From positions 1,178,001 to 1,242,000 of the forward strand of contig NZ_CP116936.1 of the NCBI RefSeq assembly GCF_028475105.1: a stretch of 64,000 nucleotides of DNA, written 5' to 3'. Of this stretch, positions 56,768 to 64,000 are shown in pieces (within the stretch, counting starts at the first letter, position 1; the number at the start of each line of letters is the position of its first letter). Under the pieces are notes generated by a model, which was given only the letters and a program-made list of their open reading frames with translations, had not been told where the DNA came from and searched no databases. A program made the position numbers and the translations under genes. The DNA is from Micromonospora sp. LH3U1. GTDB lineage: Bacteria > Actinomycetota > Actinomycetes > Mycobacteriales > Micromonosporaceae.

Positions 56768-57874
56768 ATGGGTGGCTCCCCCCTGCGCATCCTCGTCGTC
56801 GGCGCGGGCATCGCCGGTTTGGCCGTGGCCCGGGCGCTGCGCCTGGCGGGCTTCCGGCCCGACGTCACGGACAAGCTGCCACCGGGGGAGTCCACCGAAA
56901 CCGGTCTCTACCTGCCCGGCAATGCCGCCCGGGCGCTGCACGGGCTCGACCTGCACGACCCGGTTCGTCCGCTCGGGCAGGTGATCCACCGGCAGCGGTT
57001 CTTCGACGCGGCTGGCGTGCAACTCTGCGAGGTCGACCTCGACACCCTCTGGGCCGGCGTCGGCGAATGCCGGGCGTTGCCTCGGGCCGACCTGCACCGG
57101 GTGCTGCTCAGCGGCGCCGGTGGCGCCGTCCGGCACGGAGCTGAGGTCCGCACCCTGGACCTGCTTCCGGGCGCGGTCGGCGTCACCTTCACCGACGGCA
57201 CCACCACCGAGTACGACCTGGTCATCGGCGCCGACGGGCCGCGCTCCTCGGTCCGCGCGCTGGCCGCGCTCGGCGGGCCGCCTCGCCCGGTCGGGCAGGT
57301 GGTCTACCGGGCCGTGCTGCGCGACGGCCCACGGGTCACCGAGTGGACCGCCCTGCTCGGCCAGCGCTCCGGTTTCCTGATGGTGCCGATCGGTGCGGGG
57401 CGGCTGCACCTCTACGCCGACGAGGCCGGCACCGAGGAGCCCGCCGAACCACTGGCCCGGCTCCGCGAACTCTTCGCCGACTACCGCGGTCCCGTGCCCG
57501 AGGTGCTGGCGGCACTCGACGAGGTACACGTCGGAATCACCGACGAGGTGGAGTTGGGCCGCTGGTACCGGGGGCGGATCCTGCTTGTCGGGGACGCCGC
57601 GCACGCCACCGCGCCGACGCTGTCCCAGGGCGCGGCCATGGCGCTGGAGGACGCCGTGGTGTTGGCCGAGTCGCTGCACGCCGCCAGCAGCGTCGAGGCA
57701 GCACTCGTGGCGTACGAGAGTCGTCGCCGTCCGCGTACCCGATGGGTGCGGGACCGGACCCGGGACCGCAACCGGACGAGGGACGTGCCGCCGGCGCTGC
57801 GCGACCCGGTGCTGCGCGGACGCGGCGGCCGAATCTTCGGTGAGCACTACCGCCTACTGCTCGGCCCGCTGTAG
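56768..57874 (+). CDS. FAD-dependent aromatic-type monooxygenase
   Basis: The 368-residue protein has GAGIAG at about 12-17 (ILVVGAGIAGLAVARAL), the DG motif in LVIGADGPRSSVR, and GD...P in LLVGDAAHATAPTLSQGAAMALEDA, the three class A flavin monooxygenase fingerprints. It lacks the thioredoxin-like tail of phenol hydroxylases. ATG 56768 has GGAGG 11 nt upstream. Substrate unknown. Confidence 0.88.
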   Translation: MGGSPLRILVVGAGIAGLAVARALRLAGFRPDVTDKLPPGESTETGLYLPGNAARALHGLDLHDPVRPLGQVIHRQRFFDAAGVQLCEVDLDTLWAGVGECRALPRADLHRVLLSGAGGAVRHGAEVRTLDLLPGAVGVTFTDGTTTEYDLVIGADGPRSSVRALAALGGPPRPVGQVVYRAVLRDGPRVTEWTALLGQRSGFLMVPIGAGRLHLYADEAGTEEPAEPLARLRELFADYRGPVPEVLAALDEVHVGITDEVELGRWYRGRILLVGDAAHATAPTLSQGAAMALEDAVVLAESLHAASSVEAALVAYESRRRPRTRWVRDRTRDRNRTRDVPPALRDPVLRGRGGRIFGEHYRLLLGPL

Positions 57875-58004
57875 CCCCGTTGGAGATCGTGTCACGCCAC
57901 CCCACGCGGCGTTGCGACCTGCCGGGGACTATCCTCCTTGCGGATGACGGCCCGCCGATAACCAGCGTGTGCCGAGCGGGACAACCGAGAACCGGAGGCC
58001 ACTC

Positions 58005-59765
58005 GTGACCACCGTCGCACCCAAGCCGGTCGTGACCCGGCCCTGGCCGGTCCGGGAGCCGGTCAAGGGGTCGGCCATCGCGCGGCTGCTGCGAACCACG
58101 GACGCGAAGCAGATCGGGATCATGTACATGATCACCGCGTTCGTGTTCTTCATGATCGGTGGCCTGATGGCCCTGATCATGCGGGCTGAGCTGGCCCGAC
58201 CCGGGCTGCAGTTCCTGTCGCCTGAGCAGTACAACCAGCTCTTCACGATGCACGGCACGATCATGTTGCTGTTCTTCGCGACGCCGATCGTGTTCGCCTT
58301 CGCGAACTACATCGTGCCGATCCAGATCGGCGCGCCCGACGTTTCCTTCCCCCGGCTGAACAGCTTCGCCTACTGGCTGTACCTGTTCGGCGGCACGATG
58401 GCGACCGCCGGGTTCATCACCCCGGGTGGCGCGGCTGACTTCGGCTGGTTCGCGTACGCGCCGTTGAGCAGCGTGGAGCACTCGCCCGGCGTCGGCGCCA
58501 ACATGTGGATCATGGGTCTGGCCATCTCCGGCCTGGGCACGATCCTCGGCGCGGTGAACATGATCACCACGGTGCTGACCCTGCGCGCGCCCGGCATGAC
58601 CATGTTCCGGATGCCGATCTTCACGTGGAACATCCTGGTCACCAGCCTGCTGGTGATCCTGGTCTTCCCGCTGCTGGCCGCCGCGCTGTTCGCGCTCGCC
58701 GCGGACCGCATCCTCGGCGCCCACGTGTACGACCCGGCAACCGGTGGGCCGATGCTCTGGCAGCACCTGTTCTGGTTCTTCGGGCACCCCGAGGTGTACA
58801 TCGTCGCGCTGCCGTTCTTCGGCATCATCAGCGAGGTCATCCCGGTCTTCTCCCGCAAGCCGATCTTCGGTTACAAGGGTCTGGTCGCCGCGACCGTCGC
58901 GATCGCCGCGCTCTCCATGAGCGTCTGGGCGCACCACATGTTCGCCACCGGCCAGGTGCTGCTGCCGTTCTTCAGCTTCCTGAGCTACCTGATCGCCGTG
59001 CCGACCGGTATGAAGTTCTTCAACTGGATCGGCACCATGTGGCGGGGCCAGATCAGCTTCGAGACACCCATGCTCTGGGCGATCGGCTTCCTGGTCACGT
59101 TCCTCTTCGGTGGTCTCACCGGTGTGCTGCTGGCCAGCCCGCCGATCGACTTCCACGTGTCGGACTCGTACTTCGTGGTGGCGCACTTCCACTACGTGCT
59201 CTTCGGCACCATCGTGTTCGCGGTCTTCGCCGGCATCTACTTCTGGTTCCCGAAGATGTTCGGCCGAATGCTCGACGAGCGCCTGGGCAAGGTGCACTTC
59301 TGGCTCACCATGATCGGCTTCCACACCACGTTCCTGGTGCAGCACTGGCTCGGCAACGAGGGCATGCCTCGCCGGTACGCCGACTACCTGCCCAGTGACG
59401 GCTTCACCACACTGAACATGATCTCCACGATCGGCGCGTTCATCACCGGTATCTCGACGCTGCCGTTCATCTACAACTGCTGGAAGTCGTACAAGACCGG
59501 CCCGGTGGTCGAAGTGAACGACCCCTGGGGTCACGGCAACTCCCTGGAGTGGGCGACCAGCAGCCCGCCGCCGCTGCGCAACTTCGACAAGATGCCCCGC
59601 ATCCGCTCCGAGCGGCCGGCGTTCGACGCGAAGTTCCCCGAACTGGCCGCCGGCGGCCAGAGCGTGGCCGGCCCGCCGGAGGGTGGCGCCAAGCCGCTCA
59701 CCAGCGAGTCGGACGGCGGTGCCAGCTACCGCGAGGACACTGCCAGCGACGTCGACCGGCACTGA
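58005..59765 (+). CDS. ctaD: Cytochrome c oxidase subunit I
   Basis: The 586-residue aa3-type oxidase subunit has 12 membrane helices and the canonical heme/CuB motifs: [11 protein letters not shown] (heme a His), [10 protein letters not shown] (CuB His and cross-linked Tyr), WAHHMFATG (CuB histidine pair) and [10 protein letters not shown] (heme a and a3 histidines). It reduces O2 to water at the membrane. GTG 58005 has CCGGAGG 6 nt upstream. The hydrophilic C-terminal tail is longer than usual. Other oxidase genes are not adjacent here. Confidence 0.97.
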   Translation: MTTVAPKPVVTRPWPVREPVKGSAIARLLRTTDAKQIGIMYMITAFVFFMIGGLMALIMRAELARPGLQFLSPEQYNQLFTMHGTIMLLFFATPIVFAFANYIVPIQIGAPDVSFPRLNSFAYWLYLFGGTMATAGFITPGGAADFGWFAYAPLSSVEHSPGVGANMWIMGLAISGLGTILGAVNMITTVLTLRAPGMTMFRMPIFTWNILVTSLLVILVFPLLAAALFALAADRILGAHVYDPATGGPMLWQHLFWFFGHPEVYIVALPFFGIISEVIPVFSRKPIFGYKGLVAATVAIAALSMSVWAHHMFATGQVLLPFFSFLSYLIAVPTGMKFFNWIGTMWRGQISFETPMLWAIGFLVTFLFGGLTGVLLASPPIDFHVSDSYFVVAHFHYVLFGTIVFAVFAGIYFWFPKMFGRMLDERLGKVHFWLTMIGFHTTFLVQHWLGNEGMPRRYADYLPSDGFTTLNMISTIGAFITGISTLPFIYNCWKSYKTGPVVEVNDPWGHGNSLEWATSSPPPLRNFDKMPRIRSERPAFDAKFPELAAGGQSVAGPPEGGAKPLTSESDGGASYREDTASDVDRH

Positions 59766-59865
59766 CCCACAAGCTCAGCAGTACGACGGGCGCCGCCCCC
59801 GGGACCACCGGGAGCGGCGCCCGTCCCCATCTCCGGCCCCTGCCACTCCGCGTCCCACCCCCAAC

Positions 59866-60297
59866 CCCCGACCGCGTCGGCCCCGACCGCGTCGGCCCCG
59901 ACCGCGTCGGCCCCGACCGCGTCGGCCCCGACCGCGTCGGCCCCGACCGCGTCGGCCCCGACCGCGTCGGCCCCGACCGCGTCGGCCCCGACCGCGTCGG
60001 CCCCGACCGCGTCGGCCCCGACCGCGTCGGCCCCGACCGCGTCGGCCCCGACCGCGTCGGCCCCGACCGCGTCGGCCCCGACCGCGTCGGCCCCGACCGC
60101 GTCGGCCCCGACCGCGTCGGCCCCGACCGCGTCGGCCCCGACCGCGTCGGCCCCGACCGCGTCGGCCCCGACCGCGTCGGCCCCGACCGCGTCGGCCCCG
60201 ACCGCGTCGGCCCCGACCGCGTCGGCCCCGACCGCGTCGGCCCCGACCGCGTCGGCCCCGACCGCGTCGGCCCCGACCGCGTCGGCCCCGACCGCGT
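59866..60297. repeat. 15-bp tandem repeat array, about 28.8 identical copies
   Basis: The unit CCCCGACCGCGTCGG repeats without a single difference from 59866 to 60285 (28 units), followed by a partial unit to 60297. Each junction contains the dyad GTCGG-CC-CCGAC. There are no spacers, so it is not CRISPR. Perfect homogeneity implies recent expansion or ongoing correction. Confidence 0.97.
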
Positions 60298-60361
60298 TGA
60301 TCTAGGGCAGATGGTCGTGGGTAGAGATCACTTGACAGCGATCTGCCCTAGATCGACGCGG
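60292..60361. terminator. 21-bp inverted repeat closing the array
   Basis: Arms 60292-60312 and 60341-60361 pair with one wobble and a 28-nt loop. The core is GATCTAGGGCAGAT. The left arm begins inside the last partial repeat unit, and the right arm repeats CGCGTCGA. It is likely a ctaD/MFS bidirectional terminator or a boundary element. Confidence 0.7.
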
Positions 60362-60391
60362 GGTGGGGTGGGGTGGGGTGGGTGGGTGGGT
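60361..60391 (+). repeat. GGGGT/GGGT microsatellite, G-quadruplex candidate
   Basis: Seven consecutive runs of three or four Gs separated by single Ts. This fits the pattern for a very stable parallel G-quadruplex on the plus strand. Confidence 0.85.
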
Positions 60392-60405
60392 GCGGCGGGC
60401 CGGTG

Positions 60406-61632
60406 TTAGCGGGCGGTGGGGGTTAGGTCTGCTTCGGTGGGCGTCGGTAGGGCGGGCTCTGCGGTGTTGCGGCGGCGGCGCAGCTCGATCGGGAGCACCA
60501 CCAGGGTGACCAGTGCGCCGAGCGCGCCGGTGACCACGAAGCCCCAGAGCGGCGTGCTGGCGTCGATCACCGCGCCGGCGAGCGGCGCGCCGATCGCGAT
60601 GCCGACGGTGACCGCAGACCCGTGCAGGCCCATCGCCTCACCGCGTACCTCGGCCGGAACCAGGCGGCTGACCGCGTCTGATCCGGCCGCGATGGTCGGC
60701 GCGCAGAGCGCGCCGGCCGGGATCAGCGCCAGGCACAGCAGCCACCAGTGCGCTCCGCCCAGCCCGACCGGGATGGTGCACAGTGCGAGTGCGGCGGTCA
60801 GTGCCAGCGGGGAGAACGAGCGGTGGACTGCCCCGTAGGCGAACCCGCCGGCCAGTGAGGCGACCGCCCAGATGGCCAGCACCGCGCCGGTCCAGCCGAC
60901 TTCGCCGCTGGCACGCAGCACGGCGACCACCGCCACGTCGGTGCCGCCGAGCACCAGGGTCGCGGCGGCGCTGAGCGCCAGGACGGCGAGCAGTCGGGGC
61001 GTCAGCCACTCCCGGCGCGGCACCCGGCGCCGTGGGCCGGTGGGCTCGGCGGCACCGCGGATCGGTGGGTTGACCAGCCACAGGGCGATGCCGGCGGCGA
61101 CGATGCCGCCGCCGACCAGGTACATGGTGGTCTGCGCGGAGATCGCGGTGACCAGGGCCACGGCCAACGCCGGGCCGATCATGAAGGACAGCTCCACCGA
61201 CATCGAGTCCAGTGCGTACGCCGGGCGGCGTTGGTCCTCCGGGACCAGCGCGGCGATCGACTGACGGACCACGGAGAAGATGGGCAGGGCCAGGGAGCCG
61301 GCCACGAAGGCGGCGGGCAGCAACAGGGGGTACGGCAGCGAGGGCGCGGTGGACCAGAAGATCGCCTCGGCGATGCCGGTGAGCACCAGAACCGGGCGTA
61401 GGCCACGCCGGTCCACCAGTCGGCCGAGTAGCGGCCCACCGATCGCCGCGCCCACGGTGATGGCCGCACCCACCAGGCCAGCGGCCCCATAGCCTCGATC
61501 AAGGTCGAACACCACGTGGAAGGTGAGCGTCACCCCGGTCGCGGTGAGCGGGATGCGGGCGAGGACGGCGACCAGCAGCAGCGACCGCAGGCCGGGCAGG
61601 GCGAGCGCGCGCCGGTAAGGCTTCATGTTCAC
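60406..61632 (-). CDS. MFS transporter
   Basis: The protein of about 408 residues has 12 predicted membrane helices and the MFS motif A-like loop GPLLGRLVDRRGLRPVLV. It looks like a drug-efflux-type exporter. The start is unclear: GTG 61632 has GGAGG 11 nt upstream, while ATG 61656 and ATG 61626 are also in frame. It follows an intergenic gap from pncA. Substrate unknown. Confidence 0.87.
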   Translation of the reverse strand: MNMKPYRRALALPGLRSLLLVAVLARIPLTATGVTLTFHVVFDLDRGYGAAGLVGAAITVGAAIGGPLLGRLVDRRGLRPVLVLTGIAEAIFWSTAPSLPYPLLLPAAFVAGSLALPIFSVVRQSIAALVPEDQRRPAYALDSMSVELSFMIGPALAVALVTAISAQTTMYLVGGGIVAAGIALWLVNPPIRGAAEPTGPRRRVPRREWLTPRLLAVLALSAAATLVLGGTDVAVVAVLRASGEVGWTGAVLAIWAVASLAGGFAYGAVHRSFSPLALTAALALCTIPVGLGGAHWWLLCLALIPAGALCAPTIAAGSDAVSRLVPAEVRGEAMGLHGSAVTVGIAIGAPLAGAVIDASTPLWGFVVTGALGALVTLVVLPIELRRRRNTAEPALPTPTEADLTPTAR

Positions 61633-61696
61633 GTGGGTCCGTACCTCCGGCGCCATCCTCGACTGGCGGGGGTCCGATGGCCAACCAATTACGCTC

Positions 61697-62278
61697 TCAT
61701 GCGGCCCTGATCACAGGCTGGCCGTGCAGGGTCACCCCGGCACCGTCCATGGCGCGGAGTGCCACGTCGGTGGTCGCCGGAGCGACCGCGGCGGTCAACT
61801 CAAGCAGGACGGTGGTGGCGAAACCCTCCCGGGCGGCGTCCAGCGCGGTCGCCCGGATGCAGTGGTCGGTGGCGATGCCGACCACGTCGACCTGATCCAC
61901 GTCGTGCCGGCGCAGCCAGTCGGCCAGGCACTCGCCGTCGTCGGCGTGCCCCTCGAACCCGGAGTACGCCGCCGCGTGCTCGCCCTTGTGGAAGATCGCC
62001 TCGACCCGACCAGTGTCCAGATCAGGGTGGAATTCCGAGCCGCTGGTGCCGACCACGCAGTGCCGGGGCCAGGACTCCACGAAGTCGGGCGGATCGCCGA
62101 AATGCGCACCGGGGTCGACGTGGTAGTCCTTGGTGGCGACCACGTGCGCCCACCGGTCCGGCTCGGAGGTGAGCAGCCGGGAGATGCCGGCGGCCACCCC
62201 CGCGCCGCCCACGACGGCCAGCGAGCCGCCCTCACAGAAGTCGTTCTGCACGTCCACGATGATCAGAGCGTTGGCCAT
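61697..62278 (-). CDS. pncA: Nicotinamidase
   Basis: The 193-residue isochorismatase-fold enzyme deaminates nicotinamide to nicotinate. It has the catalytic Asp in IIVDVQNDF (D9), metal ligands in KDYHVDPGAHF, and the catalytic cysteine in GIATDHCIRATALDA. The RBS AAGGATCCCCC precedes the ATG. It lies 49 nt downstream of pncB on the same strand, making a two-gene Preiss-Handler salvage operon. Confidence 0.94.
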   Translation of the reverse strand: MANALIIVDVQNDFCEGGSLAVVGGAGVAAGISRLLTSEPDRWAHVVATKDYHVDPGAHFGDPPDFVESWPRHCVVGTSGSEFHPDLDTGRVEAIFHKGEHAAAYSGFEGHADDGECLADWLRRHDVDQVDVVGIATDHCIRATALDAAREGFATTVLLELTAAVAPATTDVALRAMDGAGVTLHGQPVIRAA

Positions 62279-62327
62279 TGGGGGATCCTTCTCCTCGTGG
62301 TCGGTCTGGGCGGAGTCCTGGACGAGT

Positions 62328-63614
62328 TCAGTCGGCGGGTACGACGGTGACCGGCACGGCCGGGTCGCCGGCCGAGAGCTTCAGCCCCTCCCACGGGATG
62401 GAGATCAGGCATTCGCGCAGGTGCTCACGGGACTCGTCGAGGGTGGGCAGCGACACGGGCTCGCCGGCGACCACGAACGAGTGCTGGAGCATGCGGTCGT
62501 TGGGCTGCCGGTCCGGCACGCCCTGCGGGACGATGATCTCCTCGGTGGCGGTGCCGGTCGGCTTGTGTCGACGAACCGCGACCTTCCGGCCGCCGATGGT
62601 CGCCTTGTGCTCGGAGCGCTTCACCACCGGCCGTCCCTCGACCTCGACGAGCTTGTAGACCAGTCCGGCGGTCGGCGCACCTGAGCCGGTGACCACGGCA
62701 GTGCCGGCGCCGTACATGTCGACCGGTTCGGCGGCCAGCGAGGCGATCGCGTACTCGTCCAGGTCACCGGAAACGATGATCTTGGTCTCGGTGGCGCCCA
62801 GCGAGTCGAGCAGCTCCCGGGACTGCTGAGCGATGACCGCCAGGTCGCCCGAGTCGATCCGTATCGCCCGTAGCTCTGGCCCGGCCACCGCGATGGCGTT
62901 GCGGATGCCCTGGCTGATGTCGTACGTGTCGACCAGCAGCGTGGTGTCCTTGCCCAACGTGGCGACCTGCGAGGCGAACGCCGCCCGCTCGTCGTCATGC
63001 AGCAGGGTGAACGCGTGCGCCGCGGTGCCCGCCGTCGGGATGCCGTAGCGCGCGCCGGCGGCGAGGTTGGACGTGAACCGGAACCCGGCCAGGTACGCGG
63101 CCCGCGCCGCGGCCACCGCCGCCTCCTCGTGCGCCCGACGCGACCCCATCTCGATCAGCGCCCGGCCCCGCGCCGCGGTCACCATCCGCGCCGCCGCTGC
63201 GGCCACCGCGCTGTCATGGTTGAGCACGGAGAGCGCCACCGTCTCCAGCACCACGCACTCGGCGAAACCGCCAGAGACGGTCAGGATCGGTGAGCCGGGG
63301 AAGAACAGTTCACCCTCGGCGTACCCGTCGATGTCGCCGGTGAAGCGGTAGTCGGTGAGCCAGGCCGCCGCCGCGTCGTCGACCACCCCGGTCCGCAGCA
63401 GGAAGTCGACCTCCGTGGGGTCGAATCGGAAGTCGCGGATCAGCTCGATCAGCCGGGCCGTGCCGGCGACCACGCCGTACCGCCGGCCGCTCGGCAACCG
63501 GCGGCTGAACACCTCGAAGACACAACGGCGGTCGGCGGTGCCGTCCTTCAGTGCCGCGCTGACCATGGTCAGCTCGTAGTGGTCGGTCAGCAGCGCGGGG
63601 CGGTGGGTACTCAC
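62328..63614 (-). CDS. pncB: Nicotinate phosphoribosyltransferase
   Basis: The 428-residue enzyme makes nicotinate mononucleotide from nicotinate and PRPP. It shows the N-terminal LLTDHYELTMVSAAL, the PRPP region LVDTYDISQGIRNAI, AIRIDSGDLAVIAQQ, and the phosphorylation-type GSRRAHEEAA region. GTG 63614 has TAGGCT 6 nt upstream and no SD (leaderless). It pairs with pncA. Confidence 0.94.
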   Translation of the reverse strand: MSTHRPALLTDHYELTMVSAALKDGTADRRCVFEVFSRRLPSGRRYGVVAGTARLIELIRDFRFDPTEVDFLLRTGVVDDAAAAWLTDYRFTGDIDGYAEGELFFPGSPILTVSGGFAECVVLETVALSVLNHDSAVAAAAARMVTAARGRALIEMGSRRAHEEAAVAAARAAYLAGFRFTSNLAAGARYGIPTAGTAAHAFTLLHDDERAAFASQVATLGKDTTLLVDTYDISQGIRNAIAVAGPELRAIRIDSGDLAVIAQQSRELLDSLGATETKIIVSGDLDEYAIASLAAEPVDMYGAGTAVVTGSGAPTAGLVYKLVEVEGRPVVKRSEHKATIGGRKVAVRRHKPTGTATEEIIVPQGVPDRQPNDRMLQHSFVVAGEPVSLPTLDESREHLRECLISIPWEGLKLSAGDPAVPVTVVPAD

Positions 63615-63620
63615 CGCCCC

Positions 63621-63626
63621 AGCCTA
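63621..63626 (-). promoter_or_regulatory. -10 box (TAGGCT) of leaderless pncB
   Basis: TAGGCT on the minus strand ends 6 nt before the GTG at 63614. Confidence 0.5.
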
Positions 63627-63630
63627 AGGT

Positions 63631-64000
63631 TCAGCTCCGGTCGCTGCCGTCGTGGCCCGGGATAGCGCGCAGCGCGGCCCACAGCTCGGCCCGGCCGGTC
63701 ACGCCGAGCTTGGCGTAGATCCGCTGGAGGTGGTTCTCCACAGTGCGCGCCGAGAGGTAGAGCCGTTCGGCGATGGCCCGGCTGGGCGCACCGTGCGCGG
63801 CGAGACGGGCCACCTGCCACTCCCGCTCGGTGAGCACCGGCGCGCCCGCCTCCAGTGCCGGCGTCCGGATCAGGTCACAGCGCCCGAGCAACCCGGCCAG
63901 GCGTTCCCGGGCATCGTTGGCCGCCGCCGAGTGCTCCCGGCGTAACCGCTGCACGGCCTGGGAGGTGGCCTCGGCTGCGTACACGCTCAAATCGAGCGCG
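63631..64000 (-). CDS. LuxR family regulator, C-terminal part (5' end beyond window)
   Basis: The frame is open to the window edge and ends with a LuxR HTH: LTEREWQVARLAAHGAPSRAIAERLYLSARTVENHLQRIYAKLGV. Upstream sequence (LDLSVYAAEATSQAVQRLRREH) looks like the end of the helical region of a LAL-type ATPase regulator. The internal TTG is unlikely to be the true start. The gene lies 17 nt upstream of pncB on the same strand, but pncB has its own promoter. Confidence 0.8.
   Translation of the reverse strand, partial: ALDLSVYAAEATSQAVQRLRREHSAAANDARERLAGLLGRCDLIRTPALEAGAPVLTEREWQVARLAAHGAPSRAIAERLYLSARTVENHLQRIYAKLGVTGRAELWAALRAIPGHDGSDRS

Larger units (their letters stand above)
59766..60405. 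other. 640-bp intergenic region with tandem array, hairpin and G-tract
   Basis: The gap between ctaD and the MFS gene holds a short GC hairpin-prone stretch (59785-59825), the 15-bp array (59866-60297), a 21-bp inverted repeat (60292-60361) and a G-tract (60361-60391). Open frames exist in the array only because 15 is divisible by three. They encode pure repeats and lack an RBS, so I call none. Confidence 0.7.

Noticed and set aside
57537..59762. 741-residue minus-strand ORF opposite ctaD
   Set aside because: Antisense of a certain cytochrome oxidase gene.
59866..60297. CRISPR array
   Set aside because: Direct tandem units without spacers, 15 bp long, and no cas genes nearby.
59549..60409. 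Long open frames of GPDRV or RPRRP repeats across the 15-bp array
   Set aside because: All frames are open because the unit length is a multiple of three and lacks stops. No RBS or non-repeat coding segment is present.
1..64000. tRNA, rRNA, insertion sequences, integrases or prophage genes
   Set aside because: No cloverleaf-like, rRNA-like, transposase or phage structural sequence was recognised. Phage-like names (beta protein, endolysin-type amidase) occur as isolated genes only.

Overview
The window is 64 kb of very GC-rich DNA with dense, short-gapped genes, strong G/C third-position bias, GTG/TTG starts and many starts without a ribosome binding site. Gene content (GH12 cellulase with CBM2, Fn3-CBM3 protein, PL3 pectate lyase, F420/PPOX enzyme, XRE-MmyB regulators, a CebR-type operator) points to an actinobacterium, most likely Micromonospora or a close Micromonosporaceae relative. 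The species is inferred, not proven. I see no rRNA, tRNA, transposase, integrase, prophage or CRISPR array. The region looks like ordinary chromosome arm with many accessory and regulatory genes.

Layout. 0-4.5 kb: edge-truncated Fn3-CBM3 protein, a secreted protein of three exact-length 88-residue repeats, a DUF1963 protein, an OGG-fold glycosylase-like protein, and an HTH/DUF4180 pair. 4.5-8 kb: a large AAA ATPase regulator whose C-terminus lies in the -1 frame. 8-18.4 kb: regulator-enzyme pairs (AraC with hydrolase and ABM protein; XRE/MmyB with SDR; LysR with aldo/keto reductase), a DrrAB-like exporter with an FMN reductase, and an aldo/keto reductase behind a MerR-type promoter. 18.4-32.4 kb: serine hydrolase, MBL hydrolase, DUF1697, then two modules in which a two-component system and an ABC transporter are divergently transcribed. 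The second module carries a frameshifted YqeB-like gene and a SOUL protein.

32.5-45.6 kb: AAA/DUF234 ATPase, two paralogous small CRND-motif proteins 6 kb apart, a secreted M15 peptidase, a caspase-like protein (DUF6642-like), PPOX enzyme, beta-lactamase-like esterase, pentapeptide protein, an anchored beta-domain protein, PBP4-type DacB, aquaporin, FAD monooxygenase, a cysteine-less IscA-like protein and a beta-family protein. 45.7-57.9 kb: sulfotransferase, cupin, GH15, pectate lyase, a LigD-like phosphoesterase with a degenerate ligase domain coupled to threonine synthase, aldo/keto reductase, a signal-peptide micro-ORF overlapping an amidase, GH12 cellulase under a CebR box, FAD monooxygenase. 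58-64 kb: ctaD, a 29-copy 15-bp tandem repeat, MFS exporter, pncA-pncB NAD salvage, and a LuxR regulator cut by the edge.

The coherent themes are plant-polysaccharide use (CBM3, PL3, GH12), cell-wall turnover (M15, DacB, amidase), and signal-controlled membrane transport. No single multi-gene system looks clearly new. The best leads are individual: the 15-bp array, the caspase-like protein, the CRND paralogues, the degenerate LigD-like protein and the possible -1 frameshift in the AAA regulator.
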